NCBI GenBank assembly: GCA_035714085.1
Contig: DASTMP010000005.1
Span: 12,750 to 76,749 of the forward strand
Source: JAJVID01 sp035714085
GTDB lineage: Bacteria; Acidobacteriota; Blastocatellia; RBC074
Direction of reading: 5' to 3'
Length of the DNA stretch: 64,000 nt
Part shown: positions 1-11,403 of the stretch, piece by piece
How the letters are laid out: every line of letters begins with the position of its first letter
Position numbering within the stretch: the stretch's first letter is position 1
Notes under the pieces: model-generated
What the model was told of the DNA's origin: nothing
The model's database searches: none
What the model saw: only the letters and a program-made list of their open reading frames with translations
Position numbers and translations under genes: made by a program

Positions 1-66
1 TGATCCTCGAGCCCTCACCTCATCTTCAAAGTGTAAAAGGCTTGATAGGCATAATCCTTCGCAAAT

Positions 67-1071
67 TCATTGCTTAGCCCTTTTCGCCAAGAACGAAAAC
101 AGCGCGAAATCGAGCGGCTTGTCCGTCGTGAACAGCTCGTAATCGATCTTATTCTGGGCGGCGGCTTCGCGTAGCTGTTCGATGTGCTCGCGGACCGCGT
201 TGCGGTAGCCTTCGGCCAGGATGTCGGGCAGGACGTGAATCTGCTCTTCGGTCTCGGAGTCTTCGAGCAGCACCGGTTCGGTGAACTCGAAGTCGGTCTC
301 GTTCTTGTCGAGCACGTGGAAGACGATCACGTCGTTGCCTTTGAACCGCAGGTGTTGGAGCGCCTTGATAATCGCTTCAGGGTCGTCGTAGAAATCGGAG
401 ATGACCACGATGATGCCGCGGCGCGTGATGCGCTCGGCCGCCAGGTGCAGCGTCTCCGACAGCCTGGTTTCGTTTCCGGCCTCCAATTGCTCGATCCGCC
501 CGAAGATTGTCCGCATATGCCCGGTGCGGTTGTGCGCGGGAACGTGCGTGCGGATTTCGCTGTCAAAAGCGATCAGGCCGACCGCGTCCTGTTGTTTGTT
601 GGCCAGATATGCCAGCGACGACCCGAGGAACTGCGCGTATTGCAGCTTCGTCACTCCGGTAGTCGTGTAGCGCATCGAGGCGCTCGCGTCTATCAGGATG
701 TGGCATTGCACGTTGGTGTCGGCGCGGTACTTCTTGATGTAGTAACGGTCGGTGCGCCCCAGCAGCCTCCAATCCAGATAGCGCAGATCGTCGCCGGGCA
801 TGTATTGGCGATGCTCGGCGAATTCGGTCGAAAAGCCCGTGTACGGCGAGCGGTGCAAACCGGAGATGAATCCTTCGACCACTGTGCGCGCCAGCAGTTC
901 GAGTGAAGTGATTCGCGCGAGCACTTCGGGCGCCAGAAACCTGGGCGCTCCCATTGCGGATTGCGGATTGCGGATTGCGGATTCTTCGCTTGCGGATTGC
1001 GGCCCTTGCTTGTGGATGATTGCGGATTGTCCAGCAGCTTCCCTGATCAATTTCTTGAATATCGCCTTCAT
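67..1071 (-). CDS. DUF58 family protein (VWA-like partner of MoxR)
   Basis: Soluble 334-residue DUF58 protein. The family hallmark PGDDLRYLDWR is at residues 92-102 and a MIDAS-like DASASM at 128-133, giving a von Willebrand A-type metal-binding fold; the family normally works with a MoxR AAA+ ATPase, which is the gene just upstream. I chose the ATG at 1071: it has a GAGG about nine bases upstream and overlaps the stop of the short frame at 1068..1181 (ATGA). The later ATG at 954, just before the conserved APRFLAPEVLARI, has no visible ribosome site. Residues about 14-39 (reading IRNPQSA and relatives) are translated heptamer repeat DNA, not family sequence. It is the last gene of the 67-9567 operon. 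Family assignment is secure; the cellular role is unknown. Confidence 0.9.
   Translation of the reverse strand: MKAIFKKLIREAAGQSAIIHKQGPQSASEESAIRNPQSAMGAPRFLAPEVLARITSLELLARTVVEGFISGLHRSPYTGFSTEFAEHRQYMPGDDLRYLDWRLLGRTDRYYIKKYRADTNVQCHILIDASASMRYTTTGVTKLQYAQFLGSSLAYLANKQQDAVGLIAFDSEIRTHVPAHNRTGHMRTIFGRIEQLEAGNETRLSETLHLAAERITRRGIIVVISDFYDDPEAIIKALQHLRFKGNDVIVFHVLDKNETDFEFTEPVLLEDSETEEQIHVLPDILAEGYRNAVREHIEQLREAAAQNKIDYELFTTDKPLDFALFSFLAKRAKQ
953..1030. repeat. GCGGATT heptamer repeat inside the DUF58 reading frame
   Basis: Four tandem copies of GCGGATT, followed by further single or degenerate copies, fall inside the 5' part of the DUF58 gene. On the minus strand they are translated as IRNPQSA. 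The same heptamer recurs near 1203-1213 and, as AATCCGC, inside the CHAT gene near 20415. Confidence 0.85.
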
Positions 1072-1181
1072 CTTTTGTGACCTCGCGCAGTAGCAGCTCT
1101 ATTTGAAGGCAGCGCTTCAACCAACTTGATGATTCGCAATGCGAACGATTTCGTTCTGGCTTTCATCTCGTCGGTTGTCAT
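1068..1181 (-). pseudogene. N-terminal stub of a four-helix-bundle (23S rRNA IVP-type) protein
   Basis: A 37-residue frame beginning MTTDEMKARTKSFALRI with a GGAG six bases before the ATG. The stretch RTKSFALRIIKLVEALP, followed by RAAT, matches the start of the four-helix-bundle family that includes 23S rRNA intervening-sequence proteins, normally about 120 residues; the expected continuation (IGxQLLRSGTSVGANYRA) is missing and the frame ends after TARGHKR. It sits between the MoxR and DUF58 genes, flanked by AATCCGC heptamers on both sides, and its stop overlaps the DUF58 start. It is most likely the remnant of an inserted gene, although the intact ribosome site means a short peptide could still be made. 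Confidence 0.65.
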
Positions 1182-1213
1182 ACCGTCTCCACATAACAAT
1201 CAGCAATCCGCAA

Positions 1214-2230
<1,017 letters not shown>

Positions 2231-2256
2231 TTATTCTCCCTTTGCGAATTGCGATT

Positions 2257-2330
2257 GGTGGTTAGTGGTTGGTGGTTGGGGGTTGGTAAAGAGCCTCTAG
2301 CCAGCCACCAACCACCAACCACTAACCACC
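2257..2330. repeat. Inverted GGTTGGT/GGTTAGT heptamer repeat (hairpin)
   Basis: Between DUF4159 and MoxR, 2257-2279 and 2308-2330 are perfect 23-base inverted arms made of GGTTAGT and GGTTGGT heptamers, with a 28-base loop. Being inside an operon, it may form an RNA hairpin that tunes downstream expression or protects mRNA; that role is inference. Confidence 0.85.
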
Positions 2331-2333
2331 GCA

Positions 2334-3140
2334 TCAGTGCGTCAGCGCATACATAATGTAATTGACTCCGAATTTATAAGCTTCGTTCGTCTCTTCAATC
2401 GGCCTGAAAGGATTGTCCGAAAATTGCCAGTAATCGCTCACGTCGTAATTGTAATTGATGATCGTCGACAATTGCCCGTTCTTATCCATCAGGCCCCAGA
2501 ATTCAGGCGTGTAATAAGGACCATAGATCGGATTGATATCCAGCGTCTTGATCGAAAAGAAGCAATTGAAGATCGGGTGCGAAAGGTCCAGCTTCTTCAT
2601 CTCATACTCCGGCAACGCCTGCTGGAGGTGTCGCTGCAGGTTGTGGAACTGCCCCTGGCTGCGGAAATCGTCGATCAGCAGGAAGCCGCCGCGCAGGATG
2701 TATTCGCGCAACCCGGCAAGCTCATTTTCGTCGAGGTCCATGCACCCGATCTCGCAGAGATAGGCGAACGGATATTTGAATAGCTGCGGGTCGTCGAAGG
2801 TGAAGATCGGTTCGTCAACGTCGAGCGTCACGTCGGTCTTCGACAATTCGTCCATGATCTTCATCAGGTGGCGCCCTGCGGTCGGATAATCGTGCGACCA
2901 GGGGAACCCGTCGTCGCCGATGATCGTCGGGTCGAAATAGCCATTACAGGCCGACGTGTCTTTGTAGCGAATGCGCACGAACGTGAAGCGCCCCGATAAG
3001 TCCTGATTGTTTTTGGGTATTTCGCTATAGTGCTGCCCTTCGACATGGCGCTTGCCGGTGCCGCGAGGGCGCTGCGCCAGCGCAAAGCCGCAAATCAACG
3101 AGAGCGCGATGACTGAGATGATTATTTTTCTTCGATTCAT
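2334..3140 (-). CDS. DUF4159 domain protein, exported
   Basis: A 268-residue protein with an N-terminal signal peptide (MNRRKIIISVIALSLICG, likely cleaved after ALA or AQ around residue 22-23). The body carries DUF4159 features: YFDPTIIGDDGFPWSHDYPTAGRH, then TFDDPQLFKYPFAYL and GGFLLIDDF, a glutamine-amidotransferase-like fold that looks non-catalytic. The family is commonly encoded beside MoxR/DUF58/VWA genes. The product is probably periplasmic. It starts at the ATG next to the signal sequence and is followed by a heptamer hairpin and the MoxR gene. Confidence 0.88.
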   Translation of the reverse strand: MNRRKIIISVIALSLICGFALAQRPRGTGKRHVEGQHYSEIPKNNQDLSGRFTFVRIRYKDTSACNGYFDPTIIGDDGFPWSHDYPTAGRHLMKIMDELSKTDVTLDVDEPIFTFDDPQLFKYPFAYLCEIGCMDLDENELAGLREYILRGGFLLIDDFRSQGQFHNLQRHLQQALPEYEMKKLDLSHPIFNCFFSIKTLDINPIYGPYYTPEFWGLMDKNGQLSTIINYNYDVSDYWQFSDNPFRPIEETNEAYKFGVNYIMYALTH

Positions 3141-3185
3141 ACTGCCTCTCTGCTGGGAGAGCGCGGGGTTGCGCGCTCTCCCAGG

Positions 3186-5906
<2,721 letters not shown>

Positions 5907-5915
5907 AAGGACCAC

Positions 5916-6157
5916 TTTGAGCCTGCGGAGCCCCCCGACAGAGTAAAGCCTGGACGTAAGCCCCAGGAGAGCGTTTGCAAAGCTCTCCGCAGTCCACGAA
6001 GTGGGCGACAGCCCTGAAGGCTGCCGCCCGTTTCACGGGCTTGATGGCTTTCCAAACCTGACCTGGGGTGGAGCCGAAGGCGAAACCCCAGGCTTTATTC
6101 TGCCGCCCGCTTCGCGGGCTTAAGAAAAAGAACTTTTAAAACATGGCGCCAAACTGA
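5916..6157. repeat. Cluster of palindromic repeats between operon genes
   Basis: This 240-base gap has no gene. It holds two copies of a unit beginning CTGCCGCCCG and ending CGGGCT (6021-6042 and 6100-6121), each a small hairpin. Between them is a hairpin with stem CCTGGGGT/AACCCCAGG, and upstream another with GGAGAGC/GCTCTCC arms. The style is that of REP/RAYT-type intergenic repeats; no transposase is nearby. Confidence 0.6.
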
Positions 6158-7234
6158 TTACTTCCGTTTCGCCTTGATGTCCTGGCTTATCTTGGCGAAT
6201 TCGATCAAGAGTTTTTCCAACGCCGCGTCATACTCGTCCTCGTTCATCTGCGCCTTGCGAGCCTTGAGTTGTTCGATCTCGCCCTCGAGACGCAACCGGT
6301 CGGAGAAGAGTTTCGCCAGTTCCGCGTCGCCGCCGGCCTGCTGCAGCGGCAGTGAATCGAAGTAGGTCGTCTTGGCGAGCGCCCCATCGCCTTCGTCGGC
6401 CTTCGCGTGCCCAACGCCGTCGCCGTTGTCGTCGAGCAGCGCGTGTTCGGTGGCCAGGAGCCCTTTCTTTTCGTAATAGTCGCCGGTCAGCTTCGCCGCG
6501 TAGGTGAAGGCTTCGAGCGCGGAGACGCGGCCGTTCTTGTCAGTGTCAGCTTCCGGATTGCCGAGCGCTGCGATGAAGTATTCGGCGAAGCGCGTAGCGT
6601 TCTGCTCCTGCCCGCTGCGAGTCGCCGTGATGACGACGCGTCCCGCGCCGGAGAGCAGTTTGATGAATTCGCCGCTGGCGCTGGCCATGTTTACGATGAC
6701 GACCTTGCGCGTGGGCAGGGCCTTGATCAATTGCGCGTAATCGGCGGCGGACAAATCCCTGCCCATCAAGTTGAACATCGCGGTCTTACCGTCGAAGCTG
6801 CCGTGGCCGATGAAGAAGATGAAGACCTGGTTGTCGGGTTTGACCGAATCGCGTAGCTTGCTGAACACCTCGCGCACCACGTCGGCCGTGCACGGTTGTT
6901 CTTCCTCAGCCGGTTTCTCGGTGAGCGCGGCCACTCGCTCTTCGGCGAAGCCCAGACGTTCGACGAGCGCCGAGCGCAGGTCGGAGGTCCATTTGGCGAA
7001 CCGGGTCGAGTAAGTTTCATCGCCGCCGATGCCGCTGATGATGACGGCGAATTTGTTCGGGTCAGGAGGCAGTCGCGGCGCTGACGCCGCCCCGGCCTTC
7101 TGATCTTCCTGTTTGGCGGCGACCGGCTTCTGGGGCGCGACGGGGACGTCCTGCGCGCAGGCGGCTCCGGTCAGCAGCGCCAGCAAAATGGTTGTTGTGA
7201 CAAAATATCGAATCACGATTCTGTTGGTCTTCAC
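6158..7234 (-). CDS. Caspase-like (C13/CD clan) protein, probably inactive, exported
   Basis: A 358-residue protein with signal peptide (cleavage near ACAQ, residue 28). Residues 61-190 have a caspase/legumain-like fold: KFAVIISGIGGDE at the first strand, the catalytic-His motif GHG at 143-145, and VIVNMASASGEF at 179-190 where legumain-type enzymes have EACESGS. The cysteine position appears to be Ser185, so proteolysis is doubtful. Two calcium-binding-loop-like stretches follow (DTDKNGRVSALEAF and DDNGDGVG), and the C-terminus is a predicted coiled coil. It lies between the VWA and TPR-peptidase genes of the same operon, which suggests a structural or binding role in an envelope complex. 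Confidence 0.75.
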   Translation of the reverse strand: MKTNRIVIRYFVTTTILLALLTGAACAQDVPVAPQKPVAAKQEDQKAGAASAPRLPPDPNKFAVIISGIGGDETYSTRFAKWTSDLRSALVERLGFAEERVAALTEKPAEEEQPCTADVVREVFSKLRDSVKPDNQVFIFFIGHGSFDGKTAMFNLMGRDLSAADYAQLIKALPTRKVVIVNMASASGEFIKLLSGAGRVVITATRSGQEQNATRFAEYFIAALGNPEADTDKNGRVSALEAFTYAAKLTGDYYEKKGLLATEHALLDDNGDGVGHAKADEGDGALAKTTYFDSLPLQQAGGDAELAKLFSDRLRLEGEIEQLKARKAQMNEDEYDAALEKLLIEFAKISQDIKAKRK

Positions 7235-7269
7235 ACCATATCAACCGCTTGCTTACGCGCGCGGCTCTG

Positions 7270-9567
7270 TTAAGCCAATCCCTTACGTTTACGCAAAAAC
7301 CACTCGGCCCCGGCCAACCCGACAAGCAGGATGAAATTGATCGGCATATCCCAGAGGTCTTTGCTGACGCGTTCGGAGTTTTTACCTTCGAGCAGCGTGA
7401 TCTCGTCGAGCAGCTCGTTGGCGTCGCTCAGGGGGAAATACTTTCCGCCGGTCTCGGCGGAGGTTCGTTTGAGGAGTTCGACGTTTTGCGCGGCGTCGTG
7501 GAATTCGCGCGTGCGGTCGGTGATCAAAAAGGTCGATTGCGCCTCGCCGAGCGTCGCCCCGCCTCGCCGCGCGGTCATCTCGATTTTATACAGCCCGTTT
7601 TCATCCGGCGTGAATTCGTTGCGATAATCGGCGCCGGAGCCGTTCTGCGGCTCGCCGAAATTGATCTTGAGCGGAATCTCGGCCGTCGCTCCCGAGGGCT
7701 TTGTGACGCGCGCCACCACCTGCGCGTCGGCGACGACGTTGAATTTCTTGTCGTTCACCTCGCCGCGCAGGATCACCGTGTCGCCCTTCGTGTATACGTC
7801 GCGTTCTGCGGCCACCTCGAACTGCCGTGGCGCGGCGCTGACCAGGTATCGCAGCAATTGCCGCCAGAATGTTTCGTGCGAATTGTTCTGCGACGGCGTC
7901 TCCATGCGCCAACGCCAGGTGTCGTTCGTGGTCAGGGCCATCGAGCGCCCTCGCCCGTAGCGTTCTTCGACCAGTAGAGGCGTCGTGCGGCTGCGGTCGC
8001 CAGTGGCGTTGGCCTCCAGGATGACTGTCGCGCCAGGTTTGGCGCCGGTCAGCAGTTCGGGAATCGAGATCGGCGGCAGCTCTTCCCAGGCCTTCGCGCT
8101 CAATGCGCGGTTTTCGTTGAGCCGGGTCACGGCGTGCGCGCGCCCGCGAGGGGTCAGCGAGGCTTTGAAATTCGACACGACCTGGGTCTCGTCCCCCTCG
8201 ACCTGATCGTTGAGATAGAGCGGGGAGAGGTCGGAGATCGGCGTGTTGGCGTACTTCCCGGCGTCGAACGAGCGAGCGCCGCCCAGCATCAACACGCCCC
8301 CGCCGCGACGGGCTGCGAACTGCTCGATGTTTTTCAGTTGGTCGTAAGAAAAGAAGTTGGCTTCGACGCTGCCGATGACCACGCCCTGATAGGTGAACAA
8401 CTCTTCGTCAGTCGTGGGGAAGCCGGTCGCCAATTCGCCGCCCGATTCGACGCCCTGCCGGTAGAACTTGCCGTCGGCGGAGCGCAGCGATGAGACGAGG
8501 ATCAGGTTCTTTTCGTTTTTGGCCAGAGCCTTGCGCATGAAACCGTATTCCCATCGCGGCTCGCCTTCGATGTAAAGGACCTTCGGCCGGTCGTTGGTGA
8601 CTTCAATGAGCGTGTCCTGGGCGTTGTTTTCGACAGTCATTTCGCCGTCGAGCGGTTTGACCTCGAATGTGTAGCGATGCGCGCCAGGCGACGACGGCGT
8701 AAATTCAACGGTCAGAGTCTCGGCCTCGCCTCCTTTCACGTCGAGCGTCTCGGTCTTCAACGCGCGCCCGTCTTCGCTGATCGCCACGATGAGCTTGCTG
8801 GAGCCGTAGCCGCTCAGTCTCACCAGCGCGTCGGCGATGACCGCCGAGCCGGCCAGCACTCGGCGAGGAGTCGCTACATGCGACATCTCGGCGTCTTTGA
8901 AGCGCGACGGATTGCCGACGCCGACAGTGAAGACGGGAATGTTCTTCGCGCGCAACTCTCGAAGCTCCGCGCCAAGGTCACGTGAAGTGTTGGCCCCGCC
9001 GTCGCTGAGGAGGACAATGGCCGAGAGCGACGACCCGCTCTGATCATTGACAGTTTCACGCAAAGCGTTGACGATATCCGTCACCGCCCCTTCGGCCTTC
9101 AATTCGCTCGCATTTTTGATCTTCGAGGCGCCGGACGAAAAGCCGTAGAGACTGACCTTGAACTTCTCGTCCAGGCCTCGGGCGAATGGATGGTTGCTTG
9201 AGAGAATCTCTGTGGCGGCGCTTATACGGCTGCGCCCGTTTTCGTCGTTGAGCCGCATGCTGCGCGAATCGTCGACGATCACCGCGACCGACGCGCTTTT
9301 GGGGATGATCGATGGGACCACGATCACCGGCCGCATGAGCAGAATCAGCAGTAGCGCCAGCAGCGCGACGCGCAATCCGATCAGGCCAAATTTGGATTTC
9401 GAATTGATCCGGTAGCCGGGGCGGATGTAGATGAAATAGACGAGCGACCCGAGCGCCGCGGCGCCGAGCGCGAGCCATATCCATGAAGGGCGATTTGCGA
9501 AACCGAATTGCCCTTTGGCAAAAATCGACCACTTGTGTTTGAAGAAGAACTGAATGAGTTGATCCAT
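7270..9567 (-). CDS. VWA-domain membrane protein (BatA-like, with GATase-like domain)
   Basis: A 765-residue membrane protein and the first gene of the operon. Two N-terminal transmembrane helices (about residues 29-48 and 61-78) are followed by a VWA domain with MIDAS DDSRSM at 99-104 and LLSDGGAN further on. The central part resembles the class-I glutamine-amidotransferase-like fold found in such proteins (YIEGEPRWEYGF, VLMLGGARSF). A helix near the C-terminus (INFILLVGLAGAEWFL) precedes a basic RKRKG tail. I start at MDQLIQ (9567); the upstream ATG at 9603 has no ribosome site. Such proteins form envelope complexes with MoxR/DUF58 partners; the function is not established. Confidence 0.85.
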   Translation of the reverse strand: MDQLIQFFFKHKWSIFAKGQFGFANRPSWIWLALGAAALGSLVYFIYIRPGYRINSKSKFGLIGLRVALLALLLILLMRPVIVVPSIIPKSASVAVIVDDSRSMRLNDENGRSRISAATEILSSNHPFARGLDEKFKVSLYGFSSGASKIKNASELKAEGAVTDIVNALRETVNDQSGSSLSAIVLLSDGGANTSRDLGAELRELRAKNIPVFTVGVGNPSRFKDAEMSHVATPRRVLAGSAVIADALVRLSGYGSSKLIVAISEDGRALKTETLDVKGGEAETLTVEFTPSSPGAHRYTFEVKPLDGEMTVENNAQDTLIEVTNDRPKVLYIEGEPRWEYGFMRKALAKNEKNLILVSSLRSADGKFYRQGVESGGELATGFPTTDEELFTYQGVVIGSVEANFFSYDQLKNIEQFAARRGGGVLMLGGARSFDAGKYANTPISDLSPLYLNDQVEGDETQVVSNFKASLTPRGRAHAVTRLNENRALSAKAWEELPPISIPELLTGAKPGATVILEANATGDRSRTTPLLVEERYGRGRSMALTTNDTWRWRMETPSQNNSHETFWRQLLRYLVSAAPRQFEVAAERDVYTKGDTVILRGEVNDKKFNVVADAQVVARVTKPSGATAEIPLKINFGEPQNGSGADYRNEFTPDENGLYKIEMTARRGGATLGEAQSTFLITDRTREFHDAAQNVELLKRTSAETGGKYFPLSDANELLDEITLLEGKNSERVSKDLWDMPINFILLVGLAGAEWFLRKRKGLA

Positions 9568-9786
9568 TTGCCACCGTCCCGCTGCCAAAATGATTTGGCC
9601 CATTTAAACATAATTCGATCTTTGCGCGCCTATTCCTCGGGATACCAAGATGTGTGTGTATGTGAACGCTATTATAACCACGCCTTGCGCCATCGTAAAA
9701 CCAGTTGCGCCGGAGGCTTCTGAAATGATGGAATGTTGATAGCGCGCCGGAAATATTTGCGACAGATTTGTATGGAGATCCACGTG

Positions 9787-10374
9787 ATGAACACAAACGA
9801 GGCCATTTTGATTCCCCCCTGGCAGACGTTGCGGTTCCGTCTCCTGGGACTTCTCCCGCTCTGTTTCTTCCTGGCCAGGGCGATCCAATATATGATCATC
9901 GCAAAGACGCCCGAGCAGATGTTGTGGAGCTGTCACATTTCGAACCTGATGCTGGCGGCCGGGCTGTTTTTGGGCAATCCCTTTCTGATCCGGGTCGCGG
10001 TCTTCTGGCTGATCCTGGGCGTGCCGCCGTGGATCGCGGACATGGTGTGGAGCAAGATTATCACAGTGGTTTCGTTCTTTTCACACCTGGGCGGGTTAAT
10101 TGTAGCGATAGTGGCGATTAGGCAGGTGGGCGCGAAGCGAGGCAGCTGGATTCCGTCGCTCGTTTACTTCGTGATCCTTCAGCAGATCACGCGGCTCGCG
10201 ACCGACGCCGGCCCGTACACGAATGTCAACGTCGCTCACTTCGCTTACGGACCGATGAAGGATTGGTTTGCGAGCTATTGGACTTACTGGGTGGCGAACA
10301 CCTCGGCGGTGGCTCTCCTGCTGATCATCATCGAGTTCGCGCTGCTGCGGCTGTTTCCCACCAAGGCCAAGTAA
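9787..10374 (+). CDS. Polytopic membrane protein of unknown function
   Basis: A 195-residue protein with about five or six predicted transmembrane helices (for example LLGLLPLCFFLARAIQYMII, LMLAAGLFLGNPFLIRVAVF, VALLLIIIEFALLRLF). The ATG at 9787 has GGAG ten bases upstream and is preferred over the in-frame ATG at 9733. I recognise no named family. It converges on the gene at 10457 with a heptamer hairpin between them. Confidence 0.6.
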   Translation: MNTNEAILIPPWQTLRFRLLGLLPLCFFLARAIQYMIIAKTPEQMLWSCHISNLMLAAGLFLGNPFLIRVAVFWLILGVPPWIADMVWSKIITVVSFFSHLGGLIVAIVAIRQVGAKRGSWIPSLVYFVILQQITRLATDAGPYTNVNVAHFAYGPMKDWFASYWTYWVANTSAVALLLIIIEFALLRLFPTKAK

Positions 10375-10375
10375 A

Positions 10376-10459
10376 TGGGGAGTAGGGAGTGGGGAATAGG
10401 GAATGGGGAGCGGGGATAGGAAAAAATCCCATTCCCCATTCCCCACTCCCTACTCCCTA
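10376..10459. terminator. Inverted GGGGAGT/GGGGAAT heptamer repeat between convergent genes
   Basis: Arms 10376-10407 and 10428-10459 are 32 bases long with 30 complementary positions, built from GGGGAAT, GGGGAGT and AGGGAGT heptamers. It separates two convergent genes and covers the stop codon of the minus-strand one, so it probably serves as a bidirectional terminator or mRNA end. Its make-up is that of short tandemly repeated repetitive (STRR) DNA known from cyanobacteria. Confidence 0.75.
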
Positions 10460-10990
10460 CTTCTTCACCAGTATGGAATAGAGCTTCCATTTGCCATCGA
10501 TATCTCCCGCGACCAGGATGTATGCGCGTGGCTGCCCGTCGACGCGGGTGCGGTATCTGCGTAAGACATTGTCGGGCGGGATGCCTGGCAGATCGATCAC
10601 GCGTTCCGGCGTCTCGTAAATGGCGCGCGCCAGGTTGGTAAGTTCGTCATCGCTCGCCGTTTTGGCGAGCATTTTAGGCACAGTCGAGTCGATCACAGCG
10701 TTCCGTTGGGCGACTGTAGCGGCGTTCTTCTCCTCGATCGCTTTTTTCTCGGCAAGCTCGCGGCTGACCTGTCGAAACTGATTCTCTGCGGAAACCCTCC
10801 GCTCGTCGGCGTTCCTAATCAGGTCTTCAGATACGCTGTAACGGCGAAACATCCATCCGGTGAGGATCACCGATCCGGCCAGCAAAAGCGATACGACGAT
10901 CAAAACCCATTTGAGCAGCGCGCGCTTCTCGGCCTCAATCTGCATCGTCTGCCGCCGCACCATGTCATATTCTTGTTGGCTGTACATCAT
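10457..10990 (-). CDS. Single-pass membrane protein, coiled coil, unknown function
   Basis: A 177-residue protein: about 26 cytoplasmic residues, one transmembrane helix (WVLIVVSLLLAGSVILTGW, about 28-46), then a charged, probably coiled-coil segment and a C-terminal domain ending GDIDGKWKLYSILVKK. No family recognised. It stands alone, convergent with the gene at 9787. The stop codon lies inside the heptamer repeat. Confidence 0.55.
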   Translation of the reverse strand: MMYSQQEYDMVRRQTMQIEAEKRALLKWVLIVVSLLLAGSVILTGWMFRRYSVSEDLIRNADERRVSAENQFRQVSRELAEKKAIEEKNAATVAQRNAVIDSTVPKMLAKTASDDELTNLARAIYETPERVIDLPGIPPDNVLRRYRTRVDGQPRAYILVAGDIDGKWKLYSILVKK

Positions 10991-11403
10991 GTGTAGTTAA
11001 GCCTCAACTATGAGGTGATAATGATTGTGAAGATGAACCCATATTCGACATCAGATCCATCTGGGCGCATTATGTAGACCATTACGCTCTATAATCAAGC
11101 AAAAGTCGCGCGTCATTTTTCTGAGGCCGACGCCCGCTCTTCGTTTTCGGGAAATGGCGGGGGGGGCCGCCAGGGGCTCGCAATACCAGGCGCCGCGCCC
11201 GTGAAGACAAACGCCAGGACGCCAGGGGCGACGAGAAGCTCTTGATCGCCTGATTCATCGCAACTGATCGGTTACGCGCACGGTACTATATCAGTGTCAC
11301 ACCGCGGAATTAATTTGCCCGGATTTGAGTGGAAGAATGCGTCCGACCGGATATAATTCGTCTCACGCGCAGCATGCGTATCGTTAATCCATAGAGTTCA
11401 AGA
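10991..11403. other. Intergenic region upstream of the efflux adaptor gene
   Basis: No gene seen. A TATAAT sits at 11352-11357, but the best upstream -35-like TTGAGT (11325-11330) is 21 bases away, too far for a standard sigma-70 promoter. Near 11270 there is a partial copy of the REP-like motif (TTACGCGCACGGTACT). Confidence 0.4.
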
